DNA of 64,000 nucleotides from the NCBI RefSeq assembly GCF_051622035.1, contig NC_135355.1:6126001-6190000 (forward strand), written 5' to 3'. This DNA comes from Arctopsyche grandis. Lineage: Eukaryota > Arthropoda > Insecta > Trichoptera > Hydropsychidae. The position numbers were made by a program, and so were the translations under genes. Below the pieces are notes generated by a model. The model saw nothing but the letters and a program-made list of their open reading frames with translations. It did no database searches and was not told where the DNA came from. Of this stretch, positions 33,836 to 43,959 are shown one piece after another; the first letter of the stretch is position 1; every line of letters begins with the position of its first letter.

Positions 33836-34978
33836 TTATTCTGTTGGTTTAGGAGGGTTTGGTGGCGGTGGTTTGGGAGGGTTCGGAGTCCCCGGTGGCT
33901 GTGGCTGATTGTTGGTCATCTGCTGCCGCAGCTGTTCTACGAGCTCAGGATTGGCCTGCTGCATCTGCTGCGCCAACTGTTGACCGGCTTGCAACAGAAT
34001 ATTGAGTCCGCCTCCGGATCCGGCTGCGGCATCGGCAGGCGGGGCGTTGCTCAAATCGCCCAACAGCCGCCCCATGAAATTCTGCAATCCCGGATCGGAC
34101 AACATCTGCGTGGCGACATTCGCCAAAGTGGGATTCTGCAAAAGCGAGCCCAGATCGACACCGACGCCCGCCGAAAAGTTAGTATTAGTGGACGACTGAG
34201 AGAGGGTCTCTTCGGTGACGGCCAAATTGTTCCTGTACGCTTCGTTATCGGGCTCGAGCTGGCACGCGATCTTGTAAGCCTCGCGGGCTTCGGCGTGCCG
34301 ATTCAAGTTAGTCAGAGCCAGGCCGAGACGTCCGTAAGCCCGTCCGTACTTCGGGTTCAAGGAGAGCGCGCGCCGACAGTCTTCTATGGCCGCCTCGTTG
34401 TTCTTCATGCTGGAATGAGCGGCGGCGCGGTTGCAGAAGAATATGGCGTTGGTGGGATCTAGAGCGATGGCCTCCGTGTACTTCTGCAAGGCTTCGGGGA
34501 ATTTGGTGGCTTTCATCAGAGCGTTGCCTTCGTTTTTGAGGCCGTCCGCTTGCAACTTGACTTCGGGGTTTACCGGCGGTTGTTGAGGTCCTAGGGAGAA
34601 GCCGGGCACTACGAAAGGTCCGGCTGTGCCGGTGGCTACGAAGGCTGCTGCCATTGCTTCGGCCGGGTTCTGAGGAGCTGCAGTCGGTGCGGGGGCTGTG
34701 AATGGGGCTGTGAATGTGGCTGTGGCAGTGGTTCGAGTGATCGGAGTGGCCGCAGCGGGGGTGGAGGCGTTGTGGGCGCGGTACAGGTCGAGCAGTTCGG
34801 GTCCTGGAGGATGGTCCTGGTGAGAGTTGGGCAGGGCGTAGGCCGTCTCCAGGCATTGGGCCGCCACCTCCAGCCCCTCGGAAGCGTCCGGGTTGAGGTT
34901 GGCGGAGGCAGCTGGAGACCGCAAGAAGCGCACCACGCTGGCGACCACGGCTCGCGGATTCACCTCACGAAGCTCCAT
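33836..34978 (-). CDS. SGTA: Small glutamine-rich TPR-containing protein (SGT) co-chaperone
   Basis: A single intronless reading frame. I chose the ATG at 34978 (MELREVNPRAVVASVVRFLR) because it starts the SGT homodimerisation domain; the frame stays open 70 codons further upstream but with low-complexity, unrelated sequence. The 380-residue protein has: N-terminal dimer domain with EGLEVAAQCLETAY; an Ala/Thr/Pro linker; three TPR motifs (about residues 150-255, including LKNEGNALMKATKFPEALQ and AIFFCNRAAAHSSMKNNEAA); and a Gln/Pro-rich tail with LLQAGQQLAQQMQQANPELV. Known role: cytosolic Hsp70/Hsp90 adaptor handing tail-anchored proteins to the Get4/5-Bag6 pathway. It is much more GC-rich than its surroundings and about 65 residues longer than human SGTA. 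Confidence 0.92.
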   Translation of the reverse strand: MELREVNPRAVVASVVRFLRSPAASANLNPDASEGLEVAAQCLETAYALPNSHQDHPPGPELLDLYRAHNASTPAAATPITRTTATATFTAPFTAPAPTAAPQNPAEAMAAAFVATGTAGPFVVPGFSLGPQQPPVNPEVKLQADGLKNEGNALMKATKFPEALQKYTEAIALDPTNAIFFCNRAAAHSSMKNNEAAIEDCRRALSLNPKYGRAYGRLGLALTNLNRHAEAREAYKIACQLEPDNEAYRNNLAVTEETLSQSSTNTNFSAGVGVDLGSLLQNPTLANVATQMLSDPGLQNFMGRLLGDLSNAPPADAAAGSGGGLNILLQAGQQLAQQMQQANPELVEQLRQQMTNNQPQPPGTPNPPKPPPPNPPKPTE

Positions 34979-35074
34979 GTCTCCGCTGAAAGCTGTCGTC
35001 ACCCGCTGCCTGTCAGACGACAGGAACGTACGATCAGGTACGAGCCTTGTGCAAAGCAAAGACGTACGAAGCGG

Positions 35075-35102
35075 CCCACACACACACACACACTCTCTCT
35101 CT
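35075..35102. repeat. (CA)n then (CT)n microsatellite
   Basis: ACACACAC... followed by TCTCTCTC, about 28 bp, roughly 100 bp upstream of the SGTA start codon, probably in its 5' UTR. Confidence 0.8.
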
Positions 35103-35400
35103 AAACCCGACACTCGGCCGACTGTCACGCGTCTGCCAACGTGACGATGCCGAACGTGCACGTGTCCCCGCCACTTCAAATTCGCCAAATCTCACTATCC
35201 CTCAGCTTAAATGGACTGCAATGCAATCATAACGATATTTATTAATTTCCCCGCATAAAAACCAAAAGTTGATTCACCAAAATGCGAGATATCGTTGAAT
35301 CGCTTCGAAAATTACCCCGCTAATTCGAAATCAATTTGAACTTCGATCGGCCCCTGATGCGTAAATTCGGCGTATCACTCGTATGACGTGTATGGTGTAA

Positions 35401-36079
35401 GGCTGGCCGCGCACTAGGCAGCCAGGCTGCCGCAGCCAAAATATTGAGCAGCCAGAGTCGACGGCCAGTAGTCACCTTTCCGTCAAGCGTAGAAGAAATA
35501 ATTCTTTACCTCTTGTTTCGTAAGAAACGCAAAGCAAAGAGAAGATTTTGGATTCATTCATTCAAACAAACAGCGTTTCCAGAATTGAATGGAGAAAGAT
35601 GGATTGAGATAGCAAATGGTTTCAATAAAAATGCAAATTTTCCCAATTGCATTGGTGCCATCGATGGTATGTATCGATATATGTAAGATTAATAAAACCA
35701 AGCTTTCCTCACACTTTGTATTTGTGATTTCCTACCATCTTCGTCTTTTCACATCTCGATCACTATATTCTTCTGAAGACATATCCCATATTGCCTTACG
35801 ATTTAATCCGTTACAGATAATCCTTGAAAGGTTACACAGTCTCTGGGATTCTATTCGCTATCCGCGGCGTAAAACTTCTGGCTGCTACGTCAAGTGCGCG
35901 GAGACTGAAGGCAGCCACATACATTCTACCTTGCAGGCTCTGGCTGCGGGGAGCCAGCTGGCTGCCGTGCAATCGTACGCGATCTATTGGCTGCCGCAGC
36001 CAGGAATTCTTGGCTGCCTAGTGCGCGGGCTCCAATGAGCCACCGTATGTTAGCCTGGCTGCCTAGTGCGCGGCCAGTC
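35401..36079. mobile_element. PIF/Harbinger non-autonomous element
   Basis: Flanked by the 3-bp duplication TAA (35398-35400 and 36080-36082), as PIF/Harbinger elements make (TWA). Ends: GGCTGGCCGCGCACTAGGCA and TGCCTAGTGCGCGGCCAGTC, followed inward by repeated GGCTGCC/GGCAGCC motifs. Inside, plus-strand frames encode Harbinger transposase scraps (KRRFWIHSF near 35550; NFPNCIGAIDG near 35640). About 679 bp. Confidence 0.85.
35444..35686 (+). pseudogene. Harbinger transposase fragment
   Basis: 80 codons containing RKKRKAKRRFWIHSF (N-terminal HARBI1-like block) joined directly to WIEIANGFNKNANFPNCIGA with IDG, which begins the DDE domain in intact proteins. The intervening protein is missing, so this is an internal-deletion product. 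Confidence 0.7.
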
Positions 36080-36129
36080 TAACTTGCCTCCGATTCAAAA
36101 TTCCTAGATGCATCTAGAACTTTCGGCTC

Positions 36130-36356
36130 ATCGGTATTGGAAAATTTACGCTGCACACCAGTAGCTTCCAGACGGTTCGGTGACTATTGGATTATTATTC
36201 ACATTGCGATGGTCACAGACAATTTTTGATATGAAAATGTGGAATATTTGGCACTCGAGTTTTCGTTGGTATGATGGACTTTTCGGCTGCCAGATGTTGC
36301 GTTATAGAGATTTTAGTGACTTTTGGGCGAGCGCTTTGTGACCAATGATCACCGAA
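36130..36356. mobile_element. GGTTCGGTGATT-family MITE, copy in opposite orientation
   Basis: Ends GGTTCGGTGACTATTGGATT and GACCAATGATCACCGAAC. The core GGCACTCGAGTTTTCGTTGG is the complement of the 26555 copy. Confidence 0.75.
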
Positions 36357-36363
36357 CTGATTA

Positions 36364-36876
36364 CACTGAGCAACAAAAAAAAAAATACCAGAGCGGAGAC
36401 TAGCCAATTTTTACTAAGTTTAACCCGCTGAATTCGAATATGATATTGATTTTTGTTGGTGGGCGATCGTTTACGAGATATGAGCGTTTAAAAAAATCCG
36501 CGATTTTTACAGTTTTTTGGCTTTTGCGGTCTTTAGCTCAAAATTTAGGATTGTTACGCTCAAACTGAGTATTGTAATCAATAGTCAGCTAATTCGCTAG
36601 ACAATTAATTAGAAGTATTTTAAAGCAATAAAATATAACAAAAGGAAAAATATCTAATACTCACTTTGAGCGTAACAATCCTAAATTTTGAGTTAAAGAC
36701 CGCAAAAGCCAAAAAACTGTAAAAATCGCGGATTTTTTTAAACGCTCATATCTCGTAAACGATCACCCACCAACAAAAATCAATATCATATTCGAATTCA
36801 GTGCGTCAAACTTAGTAAAGATTGGCTAGACTCCGCTCTGGTAACTCAAAAACGTGATTTTTTGTTGCTCAGTGTT
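36364..36876. mobile_element. Palindromic element, complete copy
   Basis: Starts CACTGAGCAACAAAAAA and ends TTTTTTGTTGCTCAGTG, flanked by TTA on both sides (36361-36363 and 36877-36879 by eye). The whole left arm (GAATTCGAATATGATATTGA, AACGCTCATATCTCG complement) is mirrored in the right, with a loop near 36600. Related to the palindrome at 14741-16500 and the half copy at 31985-32300. Confidence 0.8.
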
Positions 36877-36884
36877 ATTGTCCA

Positions 36885-37055
36885 CAAAACGCTCGCCCAA
36901 AACTCAATAAATTCTCTATAACGGAACATCTGGCAGCCGAAAAGTCCATCATACTAACGAGAATTCGGGTGACAAATATTCCGTATTCGCGATTTTCATG
37001 GCAAAAATTGTCTTTTGGGTGATTGCAATGTGCGTAATAATTCAATTACCCTTCC
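36885..37055. mobile_element. GGTTCGGTGATT-family MITE fragment
   Basis: AAACGCTCGCCCAAAACTCA, AACGGAACATCTGGCAGCCG and CGCGATTTTCATGGCAAAAA match the copy at 26555; one end is lost or diverged. Confidence 0.7.
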
Positions 37056-37182
37056 AGACTTATTGCTACTAGGTTCCCCTTTGAAAAAAATCTTATCTTG
37101 TTGCCTCCCTCCCCCTATACTTTTCTCTTTATTGCATAAATTAACACAAACACATTTTCAAATGACAAAAATGTGTTGATAC

Positions 37183-38216
37183 CAGGGCTATAAAGTTGTG
37201 GAATAGGAGCATTTCAAAATCAATTCGGAGTCGGAAACAATCAACCGACTTTTAAAACTCTTTTTTAATATTTTCTATAATTAATAGTATTACAGTATGC
37301 GTCAACTAGTCTCCAGTTTTATTCAAGTAAATCCACTAGTAATTTGAATAACATTCCAATAGAATCAACGAATTGCACGTATTTTGATGTGCTATGACAA
37401 AATACCGACTTTTTTCTCCATCTTATACTTTTTATTTTATTAAATTAATTTGTTCGTGTACGAAATTCATACACATACATTATGGTTGTACTTGTATTTT
37501 ATTTATATGTACTTATTTTATTACTAACTAGTTGTTTTACCCGGCTTCGCTCAGTATTTGTAATATAAACAGCTTAAACGTGGCGAATCTCATAGTAAAT
37601 ATTCATTTGTTGTTTATTTAAATCGAAAAAAATATAACATTCAACCAATTGGATTGTCGTTATAGAAACTTAGTTAATCAAGCCGATCTTACAAAGTTGG
37701 AGTCGAATGATAATAATGTCGGAGTCAGTAAATTTTGACTACTATGCTGCACGGGCCGTTTAGATTTAAGGGCCCAAAAGGTTTTCAAATACAAAAGCAA
37801 ACATAGAAGAGGCTTATAAAAATACTAGACATTCTTCAAATATAAATGTTTAAAGGCATCTTAAAATTATTCATATGACTAATATAAAATTTTATGCTCC
37901 AAATTTGATACGCAACACATTGCATGTCGAATTTTCACCCATCTGTTCTCTTTCTCACGACATTCAATAGTTTTCCGTAATGATACAGTAATAATAATTG
38001 TCTACAATTATCTATATAAACGATATTAAAATAAAATGTCTTTGAAATATATAAATGCATACTTTGCGACGTTGAAGGCGAGGAAAAAGAGCATTTAAAT
38101 TATATGAGTCAATTACCAATTTAATTTTAATAACAAAAATATTAAAAGGGGCCTTTTTGTAACATTTGCATGCAGGCCCAATTTTCCAAGTTACGCCACT
38201 GGACTCCACAGCCCTG
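37183..38216. mobile_element. hAT-type non-autonomous element, nested
   Basis: Ends CAGGGCTATAAAGTTG and GACTCCACAGCCCTG are of the common CAGGGCTGTGGAGTC hAT type; no matching 8-bp duplication was found. Inside, GCCCAATTTTCCAAGTTACG then CCACTG (near 38177-38202) is an end of another hAT-like repeat. GTTTTACCCGGCTTCGCTCA (37530) recurs at about 2750. Part of 37200-37510 is the inverse of 2020-2440. Confidence 0.5.
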
Positions 38217-38472
38217 ATTATATTACTAATTATTATTATAAAAATATAAATATTATAGACAACAATAAAATTGTTCTTCCAACTTATCAGCAAACAGTAT
38301 TTTTTGCCGAACATTATTTTTAGTATATCAATAGCTGCTGGCAAAACTTATATCTCTGTTTGGAAATCGTTTTAAATCTCCAAAATTATAACATTGCGCA
38401 AAATTGTACACATAAGATTGTTCTGTAAATCAGCTAGAGTATACGCTGTTTCATATTACATTTACTGTAAAT

Positions 38473-38691
38473 CTAATACGAAACATGACTTTTTTCTATC
38501 ATAAAACGCGGTCTAGCAAATTTTTCTCGGTATGTTGAATGCGGGTTTTCGCAAATGAAACCAATTATTACCCTAATAAGAGCTTCATTGAAAACTTTAA
38601 CAGTTCCACCACTTTTGTTAATCAAACTCGTTAAGACAACTTTTCTATTCTTCAATACATACGTTGATTGGTGGGTACTTAAAAAAGACAT
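38473..38691 (-). CDS. Hypothetical ORF (72 codons)
   Basis: ATG-started frame with unremarkable codon use, starting MSFLSTHQSTYVLKNRKVVL and ending EKSHVSY. No signal peptide, membrane helix or motif is recognised, and no splice partner is evident. A frame of this length can arise by chance here, so support is weak. Confidence 0.2.
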   Translation of the reverse strand: MSFLSTHQSTYVLKNRKVVLTSLINKSGGTVKVFNEALIRVIIGFICENPHSTYREKFARPRFMIEKSHVSY

Positions 38692-39102
38692 TAAGCCATA
38701 GACACTGACACTAAGAAAAGGAATCGAGACGATTTGCCAGACAAGAATTGGACAAAACTTCAGAAATCACTAAAACTACTATTCAAATATGAATATAATT
38801 TTTTAGTCAAGAAATGAGTCCCGGCACCTTTTTTATTAAAAAAAAAAGTTTTGCATTTACTAATAGCTGTATGTCTTTTTTTTATAACAGCTTTAATTCA
38901 ATTCACTGAAATAGCCACAATATCAAATTTCTAAAAATTCTAACAAATACTTTAACCACTTAATCGCCACACGTTTGTAGAAACCAATTAGATTATTGTA
39001 TTATACGTCTTTAGTGCCAACCCTTGACACTACCTCTTGAATATATCACAAACTAAAAAAAAATATTGAATTTTTTCAATTTATTAATATCACAGGATAT
39101 TT

Positions 39103-39445
39103 TTGGGTGACCGTGAAAAAGTCGAAAATGTTCGTTTAACCATGCATACATATGAAAAACGGTTAGTATATATATCAGTGGCGTGCGGTAAAACTCTCTC
39201 TCCCCCCGTCGTACATCCTCACTTAATTTGCGCGAGCAGGATACAACAGGAACAGGATTTTCCTCCCGTATCCTGCGCGCGCACATTAAACAAGGCTGTA
39301 TGACAAAAATAGATAATTTCACCGCATGCCACTGATATATATTATATATATACAGTACCATTTACCATGCACCCTTATTTTTTGATCTTTCGATTTTCGA
39401 TCTTGGCCTTCCGACCTTTTCACTTTCGGTGTCGTGAGGTAGACC
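39103..39445. mobile_element. Composite MITE, uninterrupted reference copy
   Basis: Left ACCATGCATACATATGAAAA, an inner MITE at 39177-39336 (CAGTGGCGTGCGGTAAAA to TTTCACCGCATGCCACTG), then CATTTACCATGCACCC and the GATCTTTCGATTTTCG arm, ending CGTGAGGTAGACCCGATAT. It is the intact counterpart of the copy split by the LTR element at 9603-12702. Confidence 0.75.
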
Positions 39446-39907
39446 CGATATTTTTATATGTCACTGTGAAGAAACCAAAATTAATTTCGAGTCATAACCG
39501 TAAATACGAAGGAGTGCGCTTGTGGCGATGAAGTGGTTAAAATTTACACAACAGTCAAATGCAAGATAAAAAACAAATATTTGCACTTGAGAAATTAACT
39601 TCTGTAGAAAACGACAAAATTTCATATTATATTTATTGATTATAGTCTTGTTTACATTTTACCTTAAATTAACAAAGTAATTACTATAATTAACAAGTCA
39701 TATGTGTTTATTTATTTTTTATTATCATGATTATTTAGTTCCACAAAATAAATAGTTTTCAATAAACGACCGAAAGTGCATAAAAAAACATATCTAAAAC
39801 AATTTCATCATCCAATCTTCGCATTAATAATCTTCGTGGAATTAAAAATAGTTTCACCCACCATACTTCTACATAGAAACCATTCTTACAACCGTCAAAT
39901 TAATAAA

Positions 39908-40992
39908 TTAGTTTTGATTCGCGGGAGGCTTTGACCAATCGACACTGAGAATCAAATGATCGTATCCGTGACCGTTCAACGCTTGAATAGCCTTAGCAGC
40001 GTCGTTACGAAACTTGAAATGAACGTATGCAAATCCTTTACATTGACCGGTGCTCTGAAAAAATACAAATTAAAATAATTAAACCCAATTGAAACAACAC
40101 TAAATGAATCGCAAGTCATGAGAAAACGACCAACTTTTTCCTTTGCCAAATATAATTTCTGAACCGGTCCAAACAATTTCACAAGGTCTTCAAGATCAGC
40201 TTCCACGGTAGAATCGGACAGATTGGAGATACGAATGGCTGTAGTGTCATCACGGCGCAGAGCGTTCATGCTCGGCAGATCACGACGAGCACCTTCACGC
40301 AGAGACGGTGCAACGTATTTAGCGCCGCTGCTGATTGGACCCATCGAGCTTTTAGCTTCAGAGCCCAAACTCGTCATACCTAAACACAATGGAATGCAAT
40401 TATTATCTCTACCAAATTCAACTGAACTCAAAACGAATTTAATCGAAACTTACTTATATCCGGTTTGGCAGATGACAAATGCTTGAACGGACAACTGACG
40501 GTCCAATGGTCTCCTTGACAAGTACGGCACTTGAAGATTGTATTGTTGGGGTTGGCTTTCAATGCTTCGAGTTCGCTTTCTTCGGGCCTGGTGCTCTCTT
40601 CGCGAGACGTAATATATTGCAAATATACATCCTCGCCGACCAATGTCGTCGCCGGATTTGGGCCAGGTTTGTCGTTAGAGGAATCACCAAATTTGGGAAT
40701 ATTTTTACGAGAAGCTATTGACTGAAATCGAATGAATGCAAATTAATAATCACATAGGAAAATATGAAAATGGTGAACAGACGCTTCAAGTATCGACGAA
40801 TACCTTGGATACAGTTCTCTTTTCTATTTTGTATGTGCGAACAACTTTAACTTTCTTATCGAATTCGTTTAGTTTGTATTCTGTTACTATTTTCAGATCG
40901 TTATCTCTGACCTCCGTTGATGGAGGCAGAACGATCTGATCGGCTTCCATTTCGTCCGCCCATGATGACTTAACTTCATCAACCCCCGGCAT
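39908..40992 (-). CDS. eIF3g: Eukaryotic translation initiation factor 3 subunit G
   Basis: Four coding exons: 40992-40804, 40721-40454, 40379-40135, 40054-39908, all GT-AG and in phase, giving 282 residues (fly eIF3g about 269). It starts [20 protein letters not shown], the conserved opening of the family. Mid-protein is the zinc knuckle [17 protein letters not shown] (C-x2-C-x3-H-x4-C). The C-terminus is an RRM with RNP2 IRISNL and RNP1 CKGFAYVHF, ending [12 protein letters not shown]. Known role: the eIF3 complex in mRNA scanning and reinitiation, cytoplasmic. The ATG sits at the very first base of its exon, directly after an acceptor AG, so a non-coding upstream exon is expected. Confidence 0.95.
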
Positions 40993-41239
40993 CTGAAAAT
41001 AATATATATACATATATTATTTACTTTGATATACATAGGTATTATATTTCTATAGATTACATATACAAAAATGAACACCTTTTAAATATGCAAAATTCAA
41101 ATCCGGATGGTACAAATTATGAATATGGATTTTTTTAACCAACCCTGGTTTTCCCAAATAACTTAATGTAATTTTTGTTGTCGAAAGAAGTGTCCTAATT
41201 CAGTATGCGTTTCTATTTTGTAACGCTTTTCTATATTAT

Positions 41240-41645
41240 TCCGATATTGTATACGATTTATAATTTACAAGCTGAACCCGGCATGCGTTGCAATGCCACA
41301 AAAACGCATGCAATTCCCGTTTCTCGATGTGTTTCGATAACTGAATGTTTCAGTTTCAAATTAAATTACAGTAATGATAATTTATCGGAAAAACGCAGGT
41401 GGCGAACACATTTGAAATTATTCAATTTTACACTAACAACGCAGGTGGCGACGCGAACACATTTTAAATTATTGCGTTGCAATGCCACTCATTCCCGTTT
41501 GTGGGCGATTCTTTTTTAAAGAAACCATCACAGGCATGCACACAATCTCAAGTAAGTTTCATCGCAATCGGTTGAATGGTATAGGAACGCATACATGACA
41601 GACAGACAAACATTGATTTTTATATATATATATATATATAGATTT
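41240..41645 (+). mobile_element. LINE-like 3' end fragment
   Basis: AAGCTGAACCCGGCATGCGT near 41269, two AACGCAGGTGGCGA blocks, and the tail CATCGCAATCGGTTGAATGG ... ACAGACAGACAAACATTG ending in (TA)n. Such tails are common at the 3' ends of insect LINEs. No coding region remains. Confidence 0.45.
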
Positions 41646-41859
41646 AACTTCGATTTCGAGCGCTCACCGAAGGACTTTTTGTGTATTATTTTTTTGTGTA
41701 ATATACCATGTCAAGGGTGAATGGTATGTTACATTGAAATTTTTTTAAAAGCCGGCGGGCCAAGAGTCCTTTCTAAGTTTGTATCTTAAAACAAATAGCG
41801 TGATTGGAGAGATATAGGTACGGCGCGGCTTGGTTACCAACTACCAAATTTATGAAGAA

Positions 41860-43920
41860 TGGCTTGATGTTCATAGCATGCACGAAACATCTACGGGAGA
41901 AGAAATTTTTAAGTATGCAGCAGAAAAACTAGAATTGGAGAAAATTAAAGTGTATCACCGGGGCCGGCTCAAAGGTGCTGCAAACTAGGCACTTGCCTAG
42001 GGCGCCATAGACAAGGGGCGCTGCGAGGAAAAATAATTTGGCTTTCTTTGAACTTATTACATTCTATATTCAACTTAATTTTTCTACTCAACTTTAAAAT
42101 ATTATAATTTACGAGGAACGCAGGAAGTTGACTGTCAAATATCAACGATTCACAAATAAAACTTGTAAAACAGCAAACTGTCGTCGGTACAAATGGTAAT
42201 TTGGAATAATATTTTATATAAAATACCGCTTAAACATTTGTATGTACATACAAATATACATATAGCCAGCAGCATAGCTCGGTCGTTAAGCTTCTGCTTA
42301 GCGTCGTGAGGTGCCGGGTTCGATCCCAGGGCCAGGCCTCAAGTGAAAATGAATTTTTCAGAGTATGCTATTGGTCAGACCTGGATTTGTGACTCCAGGT
42401 TGATCGTTTCCTATCAGAGTTTGCCAATTTTCTCTGATTTCATTGCTGAAACGGTTCCCGGAAAAAATTGGCTAAAATCCTTCCTATATACAATATGTCA
42501 CTGATAATTTGTGATTGATTAATGTGCAATAAATAAGTTTGTGTACAATTTGATAGATGTCTCATTGATTTGCGAGTTTTTCAGTGTCTCGTAATTCAGT
42601 GACTTATATAATGAATAAAAAAAAATGCTGCAGTATGTAATTAATAAAATTAAAATAAAATATATATCATAGATGGATTTACTTCACGAAATTAAATATC
42701 TTAACTAATCATATTCGAAATTTATGAAATTCTTTAATTCATTGTTGAATATAAATTAATGTCTTCATTACCGAATTCGGGTCAAATTTGGCCCCCGGAC
42801 GAAAAAATCTAGCCTTCATATTTAATCGAACCTTTATATTTATTTCAACATATACTCTATTTTGGAAATATACATTTTTTTAATATGAATCAATTACACA
42901 ACAAAATATTTTTTTACTTTTTCAACTATTTCTGGACATTACCCTTAATTCTCTGGATGAACGATTCACGCTTCTGGAAACCCACAGCAAAATTGTTCAG
43001 TTTTTAAAACCCAACTATATATAGATGACAAAAAGCTGGACAATTAATGTACCAGTCTACAATCAATATTTCCCGTCGAAAACGAATCGGATATAAATTC
43101 AAATGATTTTCAAGAAGAATTACGCGATGTATCCCGAATGCTACAATATTCCAAGAAACCATTGGATGTTTTAAATTATGTAAATTATGAGGAGATGCAT
43201 AGCTCGACTGTATTCAAATTCATGTAAACGCCTTTCCAACCGTATTAAAAAAATATTTGACACATCTCTTTTAGATTTGCGATAAATCCTCGATATTTGC
43301 CAACCACTAAAGCAGCCCCATCTAGTATATTTTCCGAAATGAAAACGTATATTCAATTTTATGACAAAAAACATTTACGCTTTTCTTTCGATATTATTTA
43401 AATATAAAAATTATATAATTTTATTTTCACTGCCTCCTCTAGAGCTCGTTATGCTTCCCCAAAAGTAGAATTTTGGTTTGTGTCTCCCTTGAGGGTCTGG
43501 GCCATGTGGAACCAGGTTGAGAAACGCTGCTCTAGATCAATGTATATATTTAAGGAAATATTTCCCAAACTTGAATGAGGATGAAAGGAAAAATTGGATA
43601 ATAACACCATTTGCCAAGTCCTTAAAATATGATCATATTACGTGGACAGCTCAAGAAGAGTTGATCGATATCAAGAGCAAATAATTTGCTTGAAGTGGAA
43701 TTAAATAAAAAAAAGTATTTCAAAATTTTGGTTAAGGCGACAGCAAGAATATCCTGCTATTGGAAAAGAAGCCCTGGTAACTCTTACCTATGCGAAACAG
43801 CATTTTCGTCATTACTTACATGTATTAAAAAATTCGGGTGTGACCAACCCTTGACTTTATCTATGTATTTGAGGAATATAAGAAGGTTACAAAACAAAAT
43901 TCGATATTGAACTAATAACT
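41860..43920 (+). pseudogene. Decayed hAT transposase (ZBED5/GTF2IRD2-like), interrupted
   Basis: Coding-like islands in order: MHETSTGEEIFKYAAEKLEL (about 41880), LDERFTLLETHSKIVQFLKP (about 42954), NLNEDERKNWIITPFAKSL (about 43570), then IGKEALVTLLPMRNSIF-like text (about 43760) with frame changes. The last blocks are the C-terminal dimerisation region of hAT transposases of the ZBED5/GTF2IRD2 type. A tRNA-derived SINE (42266-42660) and other repeat fragments split it. Confidence 0.6.
42266..42660 (+). mobile_element. tRNA-derived SINE
   Basis: Pol III A box TAGCTCGGTCGTTAAGC (42275-42291) and B box GGTTCGATCCC (42317-42327) at tRNA-like spacing. A non-tRNA body (CCTGGATTTGTGACTCCAGG) and an AT-rich tail with AATAAAATTAAAATAAAATA follow. 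The cloverleaf is not complete, so it is not a working tRNA gene. Confidence 0.72.
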
Positions 43921-43959
43921 ATGATAGCGATACAAATTGAGCGCAAATATATGCAAATA

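Noticed and set aside
33827-34856. Plus-strand 211-codon and minus-strand 182-codon ORFs
   Set aside because: Shadows of the GC-rich SGTA coding frame, Arg/Ser/His-rich with no similarity.
42266-42340. A tRNA gene
   Set aside because: A and B boxes are present but the acceptor and anticodon stems do not form; a SINE body and AT-rich tail follow.
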